Assembly: GCA_937885735.1 (NCBI GenBank)
Contig: CALABN010000083.1
Span: forward strand, 1 to 21,038
Origin: an uncultured Bacteroidota bacterium
GTDB taxonomy: Bacteria; Bacteroidota; Bacteroidia; Bacteroidales; SZUA-534
DNA length: 21,038 bases
Reading direction: 5' to 3'
Numbering within the stretch: position 1 is the stretch's first letter; every line of letters starts with the position of its first letter. Below are positions 1 to 6,520 of this stretch, one piece after another. Below the pieces are notes generated by a model. The model was given only the letters and a program-made list of their open reading frames with translations. It ran no database searches and was not told where the DNA came from. A program made the position numbers and the translations under genes.

Positions 1-413
1 CTCCTCATAGCCTTGCTTTCGTCCGTATCGACAAACACTTGCGTGCCGTCGGCGCTGACAGAGAAGAAATCGTCATTTAGGCTATCCTTGGAGGCAGAGT
101 GGCGTCCGCTAACAGCAAAGCTGCTCCGCATGGCCTTGGTTTCGTCTTCATAAACATAAATATGCGTACCATCGGCACCAACGGCAAGGATATCGGCAGC
201 AGCATCGTCCTTGGCTGCGGAATGGCGTCCACTGACAGCAAAGCTGCTCCTCATGGCCTTGCTTTCGTCGCCGTCAATGAATACCTGAGTTCCATCAGGG
301 TTTACAGTGAACAAGTCGGCATCAGAACCGTCCTTGGTTGCGGAATGGCGGCCGCTCACAGCGAAACTGCTTCGCATAGCCTTGCTGGAATTATTGGCAT
401 TGTCAACAAAAAC
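1..413 (-). repeat. Tandem 123-bp (41-residue) coding repeat in the left-edge gene
   Basis: The conserved GRHSA-encoding core recurs with starts at 101, 224 and 347, exactly 123 bp apart. One leading unit is 43 residues and the last unit is cut by the window edge. Within a unit the core SKAMRSSFAVSGRHSA is nearly invariant, while the following acidic stretch and the F(S/T)V-x-x-DGT segment vary. The same period occurs in the paralogue at 3106-3597. Confidence 0.9.
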
Positions 414-923
414 CTGCACCAGATTTGGATAAACGGCGAAAACCAAGTTGCCGTTTTCATCCTTGACAGAGAACAGCGCCTCATCGTCGGCGGCATTCTT
501 GGCAGCCTCTATTGTTGTTGCCGGTTCAGCCGAAGCAGCATAGAATGCATAAGGCATTGGCTTGATTTTTTCTTCAGCAAGTCTGATGTAATCGGTTCCA
601 TTGACAGAAATTTCAGACTTCAATGTCACATCCATTGTGTTCCAAGGCACCGAACTGAAACTTCCAGACAAAATGTTGCCTTTACCTACAGTCAATGACA
701 ACTCGCCATTGGATCCGGTGGTTAAAGAATGAGATTCCTGGTAATAATCATTACCGGCATGTGACAAAGTGATGCGCATTGTCACATTCTTGTCTGACAG
801 AAATTCACCATTTGCATTTCTAACAACGGCCTGGTATGAAAATCCATTCTGAGCAGACACAAACTGAATTGCCATTGCCACAATGCCCAATGACAACAAA
901 ACATTTCTAAATACCTTTTTCAT
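1..923 (-). CDS. Secreted repeat protein, N-terminal part (paralogue of the 1942-4107 gene)
   Basis: The gene reads leftward from an ATG at 923 and is still open at base 1, giving the first 307 residues; the C-terminus lies outside the window. Residues 1-25 are a Sec signal peptide (MKK, hydrophobic stretch, SAQ). Residues 26-170 form a domain with the pattern FSYQAVVRNANGE, DYYQES, SGSFSSVPWNTM and MPYAFYAAS, shared almost position by position with the 1942-4107 product. From residue 171 a repeat of about 41 residues begins, centred on SKAMRSSFAVSGRHSA. This N-terminal pattern is, from memory, common in Bacteroidota secreted and tail-fibre-like proteins, so a surface or fibre role is inference. 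No enzymatic motif is visible. It lies downstream of, and in the same direction as, the small T9SS gene and the paralogue. Confidence 0.85.
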   Translation of the reverse strand, partial: MKKVFRNVLLSLGIVAMAIQFVSAQNGFSYQAVVRNANGEFLSDKNVTMRITLSHAGNDYYQESHSLTTGSNGELSLTVGKGNILSGSFSSVPWNTMDVTLKSEISVNGTDYIRLAEEKIKPMPYAFYAASAEPATTIEAAKNAADDEALFSVKDENGNLVFAVYPNLVQVFVDNANNSSKAMRSSFAVSGRHSATKDGSDADLFTVNPDGTQVFIDGDESKAMRSSFAVSGRHSAAKDDAAADILAVGADGTHIYVYEDETKAMRSSFAVSGRHSASKDSLNDDFFSVSADGTQVFVDTDESKAMR

Positions 924-1175
924 AATTCGGATTATCGGATTAATATATAATCGCAAATGCCCTGGAAAACCGCAGGATCAACGATTTCACTATAATTATC
1001 AATAAGCACACAAGCAGCAGGCTAATATCGGCCTACATCAAGCACTACAAACATCACAAAACAAGCAAAGCTCCTTAGGCACTAAGCCAAGGATACCCCA
1101 CCACACGCATGTCGCGCAAACAATGCTGCCAGTATAGGTAAAAAACGACAGGAATGATGCAAGACAGATGAGCAA
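924..1175. other. Intergenic region between T9SS protein gene and left-edge gene
   Basis: These 252 bases hold no convincing gene. A bulged inverted repeat (CCTTAGGC at 1073-1080 against GCCAAGG at 1086-1092) could be a weak 3' hairpin for the gene ending at 1176, but no U-tract follows it on the minus strand. No clear TAnnTTTG box is seen before the start at 923, so the left-edge gene may be co-transcribed. Confidence 0.4.
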
Positions 1176-1661
1176 TCAATATTTTACAACGCGGCTATTG
1201 ACCAACTCCGAGTCGTCTACAAACACCTTTACAAAATAGGCGCCTTGAGGAAGGTTGCTCATGTCGATAGACAATCGAGGCTCGCTGTCGTATTGAGCCG
1301 AGCCAACCATTTGGCCTGACATATCGAAGCACTTAACTACGCAGTCACCTTCTGGAACCTCTTGAAGTTCAATAAACAATGTTGTCTTCAGAGGGTTTGG
1401 ATAAAGGCGCACATTCTTTGCCAAAGCAGCCTCGACATCAGTATCAGGAATATCAATGTAGCCTTGTTGGAAACCTTGAGACAGGACAACATTGCCGGCA
1501 GACAATGTACCAACTACAGGTTCACCTACTGTATAGCTTACTGAAACTGTTTCTGTTGTCACAGAGCCACCTGCTGATGCGACAACTTCACTTTGCTTTG
1601 TCTGTGAAAATGCGGGAACTGTTACCAACAATAACGCCGCGATGATAAATTTTCTTTTCAT
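1176..1661 (-). CDS. Small secreted protein with type A T9SS C-terminal sorting domain
   Basis: This 161-residue protein has a signal peptide (residues 1 to about 19, ending AFSQ), a short central region with the pattern SVSYTVGEPV...LSQGFQQG (about 40-67), and a C-terminal sorting domain from about residue 80. The domain shows the YPNP box (87-90), the segment LPQGAYFVKV (137-146) and a terminal basic motif SRVVKY. In the family this domain directs export through the type IX secretion system, after which it is usually cleaved with surface attachment of the cargo. Almost nothing is left besides sorting domain and linker, so the cargo part is only about 60 residues. It sits between two repeat-protein paralogues on the same strand, which suggests but does not prove a joint surface role. 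Confidence 0.85.
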   Translation of the reverse strand: MKRKFIIAALLLVTVPAFSQTKQSEVVASAGGSVTTETVSVSYTVGEPVVGTLSAGNVVLSQGFQQGYIDIPDTDVEAALAKNVRLYPNPLKTTLFIELQEVPEGDCVVKCFDMSGQMVGSAQYDSEPRLSIDMSNLPQGAYFVKVFVDDSELVNSRVVKY

Positions 1662-1684
1662 AATAGATTAATTAACACAAAGTG

Positions 1685-1692
1685 CAAATATA
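1685..1692 (-). promoter_or_regulatory. Candidate Bacteroidota -7 box (TATATTTG) for the T9SS protein gene
   Basis: On the minus strand TATATTTG matches the consensus TAnnTTTG and ends 24 bp before the ATG at 1661. No good -33 TTTG was found at the expected distance, so this is a moderate call. Confidence 0.45.
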
Positions 1693-1846
1693 TATAAAAA
1701 AAAATTACATAATGTGAACTTGACACTTTCTCATTTTCAAAACATCTTCATTTAAACCTTGCAACAATACCACAACTTGCAGCCACAGGCATGTGACACA
1801 TATAAGTTTTTATAAAAAAGCATAAGCACACAAGCCTCACTTGTCG

Positions 1847-1867
1847 GCCATTGGGGGAACCAATGGC
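1847..1867. repeat. Perfect 8-bp inverted repeat (GCCATTGG/CCAATGGC)
   Basis: GCCATTGG at 1847-1854 pairs with CCAATGGC at 1860-1867 around a 5-base loop. It lies just downstream of the terminator of the 1942-4107 gene and has no U-tract. Its role is unknown. Confidence 0.5.
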
Positions 1868-1898
1868 ACAGCTTAAATGTCGACACGTCACCAATAAC

Positions 1899-1936
1899 AA
1901 AAAAAAGAATGAGGATCCCTTTAAAGAATCCTCATT
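1899..1936 (-). terminator. Rho-independent terminator of the 1942-4107 gene
   Basis: AATGAGGAT (1908-1916) and ATCCTCATT (1928-1936) form a perfect 9-bp stem. Read on the minus strand it is followed by a run of T residues. It begins a few bases after the stop codon at 1942, so the large gene ends here and the T9SS gene likely has its own promoter. Confidence 0.8.
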
Positions 1937-1941
1937 TCATT

Positions 1942-4107
1942 TTACTCGGTCACTAGGGCATCGATCAATTTAGCCAGTCCTTCTGCATCAAAGATACTAT
2001 CATCCCAAACATAATCACCAAAACTCATTTTGTCAGAACCCACACTAAACGAGCCCATATCCTCTTTTTGATGGTCAAAAACAACGACAAAACCATTTTT
2101 GGTTACAATCTTGACCTTCACCTCACCACTTTTATCAGTGTATTCATATTGTCCATTATTAGGATCGTCTGGTTGTTGCGTTAATGTCAAATCACCGACT
2201 TCAGCAATTTTCTCGTAGTACTTAAACGACCTATACGGTTCGCTACCACAATCATTTATTACGCTGCTACATTTCCACGTGTCATTATTGGGTTTTGCAT
2301 CCTTATCAGTAGTAGTATATGTGTTATTCAAAACATACAAATTGTTATTGTAATTCACATAAACATTATAAATAAACAGATAATCATTTTCACTTATTAG
2401 TGTTATAGAGCGAGTGTACTCATAAGCACTAACCCCGTAGTTATCATCATCAAAAGGATAATAATAGTACTCTTCGTCTATTTTTGAAGATTCTCCATTT
2501 TCGACGGTTATAAGATCATAAGACATATAGCAACGCTGTCTGGTTTCACTAATAGGATCGACATCATCGCTCTTAAGCGTAAAGTCCACGCGGACAGATT
2601 TTTCCACTTCATCATCTCCAACATAATCATAATATTTAGCAACAACACAGAATTTAGCAGTGGCAACGGCTTTGGCAGGCACCTTCAAAGAAATTTGTTG
2701 GTCATCGAGCATTACATTATAATCAGTTTCTTTCCAAACCGAAGTTCCTGACTTGTCATAATACAAACATTGCAAATAATTCGACCCATCAGCCTTTGCC
2801 TTTATCAGCGAACCGTTTTCATCTATTCCATACAAAGTCACGTCAGAGATGCTTGTCACCCCATTTTTAACAAGAACTGACGATTCGTCATTCAGTCCAT
2901 AATATCCATGATACGCATCATCTGCACGTACTTCAATTATGTCATCCAACTCTAATATATCATCAGCTTGAGCTACTTCTTCGTCCACATTGCCAATGCC
3001 ACCGGTCATCAATATGTCGGATTTGACATTGACCTTGCTGTTGTTTACGGCGAACACCACCTTTTCAGACTCCTTGTCGGATACATTGAATGAAGATGCG
3101 GCAATGTTGACATCGCTGCCACTTACAGAGAAAAGGTCATCGGAATTGCCGTCCTTGGTGGCAGAATGGCGACCGCTGACAGCAAAGCTAGACCTCATGG
3201 CCTTGCTCTCGTCGTCATCGACATATACCTGAGTTCCTTCAGCATTTACTGACAAGTAGTCGTTTGTCTCGCCGTCCTTGACAGCAGAATGGCGTCCGCT
3301 GACAGCAAAGCTAGACCTCATGGCCTTGTTCTCGTCGTCATCGACATACACCGTTGTTCCTTCAGCATTTACTGACAAGTAGTTGTTTGTCTCGCCGTCC
3401 TTGACAGCAGAATGGCGTCCGCTGACAGCAAAACTAGACCTCATGGCCTTGCTCTCGTCGTCATCTACATACACCGTTGTTCCGAAGTTACCCACTGAGA
3501 AAATCTCCTCTTCAGCGCCATCCTTGGCAGCAGAATGGCGTTTACTCACAGCAAAACTAGACCTCATGGCCTTGCTCTCGTCATCATCGACGTACACCTT
3601 GACACCACTAGGATAAACCGCAAAGACCAATTCACCATCGCTATTCTTTACAGAGAACAATGGAACATCTTCAGCAGCACCGTCTGCAGCCTGCAACTCG
3701 GTGTTGAACGAAGCGGCATACATGGCATAAGGAACCGACTGTATCTGTACGTCGCCCAGACTGATGTAATCAGAATTGTTGTCAACACTGACTTCAACCT
3801 TCATCATAATCTGCATTGTGTTCCAAGGCACACTCATAAATGAGCCGCTTGCAACCTTACCGCTACCAATCATCACGCTTACATTGCCATAGGCATTGGT
3901 CGTTGGCGTCTGCGTTTCCTGGTAATAGTCTTTTGAATCATACGACAGGGTGAAACGCATTCCTACGGTCTTGTCGCACACCAGCTGACCTTTCGAATCC
4001 CTAATTACGGCTTGATAGGCAAAACTGCCCTGCGCCATTGAAGTGAATGCTGTCAATACAATGCATGACAACAACATCATTTTGAAAAGAATCTTCTTCA
4101 TATTCAT
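1942..4107 (-). CDS. Large secreted repeat protein (fibre-like N-terminus, four 41-residue repeats, unique C-terminal half)
   Basis: The protein is 721 residues long; an in-frame ATG two codons in (MKKILF) is an equally good start. Residues 1-26 are a signal peptide ending SMAQ. Residues 27-170 match the left-edge gene product (FAYQAVIRDSKGQ, DYYQET, SVPWNTM, VPYAMYAAS). Residues 171-334 are four 41-residue repeats with core SKAMRSSFAVSGRHSA. From about 345 to the end is an unrecognised region rich in Asp, Tyr and Asn (for example EEYYYYPFDDDNYG near residue 550), without a T9SS sorting domain. The N-terminal domain points to an exported surface or fibre protein by family resemblance; function is unknown. 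It has its own terminator and a candidate promoter in the divergent region with the esterase gene. Confidence 0.85.
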   Translation of the reverse strand: MNMKKILFKMMLLSCIVLTAFTSMAQGSFAYQAVIRDSKGQLVCDKTVGMRFTLSYDSKDYYQETQTPTTNAYGNVSVMIGSGKVASGSFMSVPWNTMQIMMKVEVSVDNNSDYISLGDVQIQSVPYAMYAASFNTELQAADGAAEDVPLFSVKNSDGELVFAVYPSGVKVYVDDDESKAMRSSFAVSKRHSAAKDGAEEEIFSVGNFGTTVYVDDDESKAMRSSFAVSGRHSAVKDGETNNYLSVNAEGTTVYVDDDENKAMRSSFAVSGRHSAVKDGETNDYLSVNAEGTQVYVDDDESKAMRSSFAVSGRHSATKDGNSDDLFSVSGSDVNIAASSFNVSDKESEKVVFAVNNSKVNVKSDILMTGGIGNVDEEVAQADDILELDDIIEVRADDAYHGYYGLNDESSVLVKNGVTSISDVTLYGIDENGSLIKAKADGSNYLQCLYYDKSGTSVWKETDYNVMLDDQQISLKVPAKAVATAKFCVVAKYYDYVGDDEVEKSVRVDFTLKSDDVDPISETRQRCYMSYDLITVENGESSKIDEEYYYYPFDDDNYGVSAYEYTRSITLISENDYLFIYNVYVNYNNNLYVLNNTYTTTDKDAKPNNDTWKCSSVINDCGSEPYRSFKYYEKIAEVGDLTLTQQPDDPNNGQYEYTDKSGEVKVKIVTKNGFVVVFDHQKEDMGSFSVGSDKMSFGDYVWDDSIFDAEGLAKLIDALVTE
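3106..3597 (-). repeat. Four tandem 123-bp coding repeats
   Basis: Residues 171-211, 212-252, 253-293 and 294-334 are consecutive 41-residue units; matching bases start at 3168, 3291, 3414 and 3537, each 123 bp apart. The two middle units are almost identical in DNA. All units carry VYVDDDE(S/N)KAMRSSFAVS followed by (G/K)RHSA and a variable KDG...LSVNAEGT segment. Confidence 0.93.
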
Positions 4108-4212
4108 ATTTTTTTAAAGTGAATTAATTTCTTGATTATTGTGTTGGACGCTACCTTACGGATGCACAAACATCACATACAATTTTCATGAGTTGTTCTT
4201 TTATGACGACTG

Positions 4213-4220
4213 CAAATATA
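4213..4220 (-). promoter_or_regulatory. Candidate -7 box (TATATTTG) for the large repeat protein gene
   Basis: On the minus strand TATATTTG fits TAnnTTTG. It lies about 105 bp before the start at 4107, implying a leader of roughly 100 nt. A TTG lies upstream at slightly shorter than usual spacing. Confidence 0.4.
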
Positions 4221-4366
4221 AGCATTTTTCTTTTCAATCGTACATATTCCTACATATCGCCCTATTTAACAAATTATTACAAACAGCAAAATCAAGCAAA
4301 GACACCCAGATGTCTAAAGGAACAATGCACAACGGTTGTCTACATATAAGTTTAAAGACTTTACAG

Positions 4367-4398
4367 TTTCAACTCCAACCAACAAATAATTACATTTG
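4367..4398 (+). promoter_or_regulatory. Candidate Bacteroidota promoter for the CE2 esterase
   Basis: TACATTTG at 4391-4398 matches the -7 consensus exactly, and TTTC at 4367-4370 stands 20 bp upstream where TTTG is expected. The ATG at 4419 follows 20 bp after the box, giving a short leader without a Shine-Dalgarno. Confidence 0.6.
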
Positions 4399-4418
4399 CC
4401 AGAAAAACCAGCAACAAT

Positions 4419-5726
4419 ATGAATCTACTTGCCATCTTTTCGCTGCTTACAATACTAGCGACTAATCCAAACATTGAATACTCTGGCCGCATCGACTTCA
4501 GTCAAAAGAATGCACCTAAATTCTCATACTCTGGTGCTGCCATCAGGGCGAACATTGATGCATCAACCGCCAGTGTCATCCTGAATGACGAAAAAGGTGA
4601 AAATTACTTTGCCGTGATTGTTGACAAAGTGTACACCGGCAAACTGAAGACGCAAAAAGGCAAGTGTACGTACCCATTGGCCCTGTTCGACAGCAAAGGC
4701 ATCCACGAAGTGGAAATTGTCAAGATTACCGAAGAACGATTTGGCAAGACATCGTTTCTTGGTTTTGAGCTTGGCAACGACGGTGAAATAATAGAGATAA
4801 AGGACAAACGCGAGCATCTTATTGAATTTGTAGGCAATTCCATAACTTGTGGCTACGGCAACGAAGGTCGCATAGGTGAACATTTCAGCGCCGAAACCGA
4901 GAACCACTACATGACTTATGCCGCAATAACCGCCCGAAGCCTAAACGCACGGACTCTTGTTGCAAGCAAGTCTGGAATCGGCATTTACCGAAACTACGCA
5001 GGTCCAACTGAAGGCAACGAGGACTGCATGAGCAACTACTACGACCGTACTTTTTTATCGGACAAAAGTCCTAAATTCAATTTCAGCGAGCGTCCAGATT
5101 TGGTATGCATCAACCTCGGGACCAACGACATGAGCACGCCAGGTTATGACACTACAATGTTCATGAACCGCTATCTAGACTTGATAAAGCAGATTCAGGC
5201 GAGCTACGACAAACCTGAAATTGTCTGCCTGCTTGGCACCTTGCTTACTGGAGACCCGCTCGACATGGCCCGCACATGCATCAACAAAGTAGTGCAAAGA
5301 GCAAATTCACTTGGCAACGGCACCGTACATTTCTTTGAAATGACACCACAAGACATCAAGAAAAATGGTCTCGGCATAGACACTCACCCGACTGTAAAAC
5401 AGCACATTCAGAGTGCACGTCAATTAACCGAATTCATAAGCGAACTGAAAGGTTGGGTTATTGTTCCACAAATAGTGAAGATTGAGAAGTCAGGCGCCAA
5501 TCAAATCACACTATATGCCAATGACAGAAAATGTCTGTTCACCGAATCGCTGACCGACATGAAAATAACCGCCGACGGCATTGAACTGAATCAAACCGAC
5601 TGGCTGATTAACGACGAGGACAACTTTATGATAATCAAATTCAAGGAAGACATAAGCAACGCTCAAAAAATTGAAATATCTGGCGACAAGTCGGCTATCG
5701 ACCTGATACGATGCACAGTCCAATAA
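4419..5726 (+). CDS. Secreted SGNH-fold carbohydrate esterase, CE2-like (acetyl esterase)
   Basis: This is a 435-residue protein. A short hydrophobic N-terminus (residues 1-15) may be a signal peptide. Residues about 18-125 resemble the beta-sandwich domain that precedes the catalytic domain in CE2 enzymes. The SGNH domain follows: block I GNSITCGYG (139-147) with nucleophile Ser141, NLGTNDMS (232-239), and GIDTHPT (319-325) with catalytic His323. CE2 enzymes remove acetyl groups from xylan and manno-oligosaccharides, acting through a Ser-His pair. About 90 residues after the catalytic domain (346-435) form an extra beta-rich region of unknown role. No polysaccharide-utilisation partners (SusC/SusD) are adjacent, so the substrate is not fixed by context. 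Confidence 0.85.
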   Translation: MNLLAIFSLLTILATNPNIEYSGRIDFSQKNAPKFSYSGAAIRANIDASTASVILNDEKGENYFAVIVDKVYTGKLKTQKGKCTYPLALFDSKGIHEVEIVKITEERFGKTSFLGFELGNDGEIIEIKDKREHLIEFVGNSITCGYGNEGRIGEHFSAETENHYMTYAAITARSLNARTLVASKSGIGIYRNYAGPTEGNEDCMSNYYDRTFLSDKSPKFNFSERPDLVCINLGTNDMSTPGYDTTMFMNRYLDLIKQIQASYDKPEIVCLLGTLLTGDPLDMARTCINKVVQRANSLGNGTVHFFEMTPQDIKKNGLGIDTHPTVKQHIQSARQLTEFISELKGWVIVPQIVKIEKSGANQITLYANDRKCLFTESLTDMKITADGIELNQTDWLINDEDNFMIIKFKEDISNAQKIEISGDKSAIDLIRCTVQ

Positions 5727-5860
5727 TCATGCACTTCTGTCACCAATCCAACAAAACACTGATTATCAGTATACAAAGTCTTCTTCAAATCAAAAAAAGA
5801 AGAGGGGAAGGCGTCAATTATCATTTTTTTTCATAATTTAGTCTCACCAAATGAATTATT

Positions 5861-6250
5861 ATGCTGATAGACAAAGAATACGATTGGCGCGGAAAGACAA
5901 TCCTGATTGCCGAAGACGAAGAGATAAACTATTTGTTTATTGAGCGTGTGCTCATGTCCACCAATGCGACATTGATACGTGCGACAAACGGAAAATTTGC
6001 CATTGACATTGTCAACAGCAATCCCGACATAACCTTGATATTGATGGACATCAGAATGCCTGACATAAACGGCATTGAAGCAACCGAAGAGATAAAGAAA
6101 GTTCGTCCATCTTTGCCAATAATAGCACAGACATGCTACGAAAGCGACCTTGATTTGGCGTCAATGCCAGATGTGAAATTCGATGGCTTTATCAGCAAAC
6201 CTGTCAATATCAGCATCTTGCTTGAAATGATTGATAGACTGATTAAATAA
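5861..6250 (+). CDS. Stand-alone response regulator receiver domain
   Basis: The 129-residue product is a single receiver domain (CheY-like) with no output domain. Acidic pocket residues Glu18 and Asp19, phospho-acceptor Asp63 in LILMDIRMPDING, Thr91 and Lys113 (in ISKP) are all present, so it should be phosphorylatable. Residues 1-11 extend before the first strand. No histidine kinase is in the window, so the partner is unknown. The start at 5861 is chosen because the nearby ATG at 5851 is in another frame. A TAATTTAG box at 5834-5841 is one base from the TAnnTTTG consensus. The stop codon falls inside a 7-bp repeat array. Confidence 0.9.
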   Translation: MLIDKEYDWRGKTILIAEDEEINYLFIERVLMSTNATLIRATNGKFAIDIVNSNPDITLILMDIRMPDINGIEATEEIKKVRPSLPIIAQTCYESDLDLASMPDVKFDGFISKPVNISILLEMIDRLIK

Positions 6251-6276
6251 TTCAGGTTTCACAATTCAGAATAAAA
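6249..6276 (+). repeat. Degenerate heptamer repeat at the response regulator stop codon
   Basis: From 6249 the sequence falls into 7-bp units AATTCAG, GTTTCAC, AATTCAG, beginning inside the TAA stop of the receiver gene. It is short and imperfect, but the two identical units sit exactly 14 bp apart. Confidence 0.45.
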
Positions 6277-6318
6277 GGCATTAATCTTGCAATGCTTTCG
6301 GCAACTCTGCACCATTAA

Positions 6319-6360
6319 ATTACACGGAGGACACAGAGGAATCACAGAGAACCTCAGGAA
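6319..6360 (+). repeat. Short 9-10 bp repeats of ACACAGAGG type
   Basis: Four successive near-decamers share the core CAC(G/A)GAG or a derivative of it (6321-6330, 6331-6340, 6341-6350, and a decayed 6351-6360). Similar CACAGAGG-type runs are dispersed in many bacterial genomes; that comparison is from memory. Confidence 0.45.
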
Positions 6361-6385
6361 ATTCAAAATGCGTCCAACAAATGCA

Positions 6386-6414
6386 GGGACATCGGACATC
6401 GCACGCGACGTCCC
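6386..6414. repeat. Imperfect inverted repeat between convergent genes
   Basis: GGGACATCG (6386-6394) pairs with CGACGTCCC (6406-6414) with one mismatch around an 11-base loop. It lies between the receiver gene and the convergent dehydrogenase-like gene. No T-run follows on either strand, so a terminator role is uncertain. Confidence 0.4.
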
Positions 6415-6428
6415 TAAGGAAGATGATT

Positions 6429-6485
6429 CTCAACCTCCAACTTCTCGACCTTCAACAGCGAAGCGTTTCAACCTTAAACTTTACT
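6429..6485 (+). repeat. Degenerate CAAC-type heptamer array downstream of the dehydrogenase-like gene
   Basis: AAC or related triplets recur at spacings of 7, 8, 7, 7, 9 and 7 bp. The array lies about 35 bp past the minus-strand stop codon at 6521. It is decayed compared with the array at 9013. Confidence 0.35.
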
Positions 6486-6520
6486 AGTGACTATGCACTA
6501 CATCACATTGCACTAACCCA

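Larger units (their letters stand above)
4108..4418. other. Divergent intergenic region with promoters on both strands
   Basis: These 311 bases separate the minus-strand repeat protein gene from the plus-strand esterase gene. They hold the two TAnnTTTG boxes listed separately. A short ORF crossing the region (4139-4465) has no family features, overlaps the esterase start and is not called. Confidence 0.6.

Noticed and set aside
99..698. 199-codon plus-strand ORF in the left-edge repeat gene
   Set aside because: It is the antisense shadow of the 123-bp repeats; the minus strand has signal peptide, domain homology to the paralogue and continuous frame to the window edge.
2990..3843. Several plus-strand ORFs across the repeat array at 3106-3597
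   Set aside because: Antisense shadows of a periodic coding repeat; the period of 123 bp keeps opposite frames open by construction.
4139..4465. 108-codon plus-strand ORF in the divergent intergenic region
   Set aside because: Crosses the promoter and overlaps the start of the CE2 gene in another frame; no family features.
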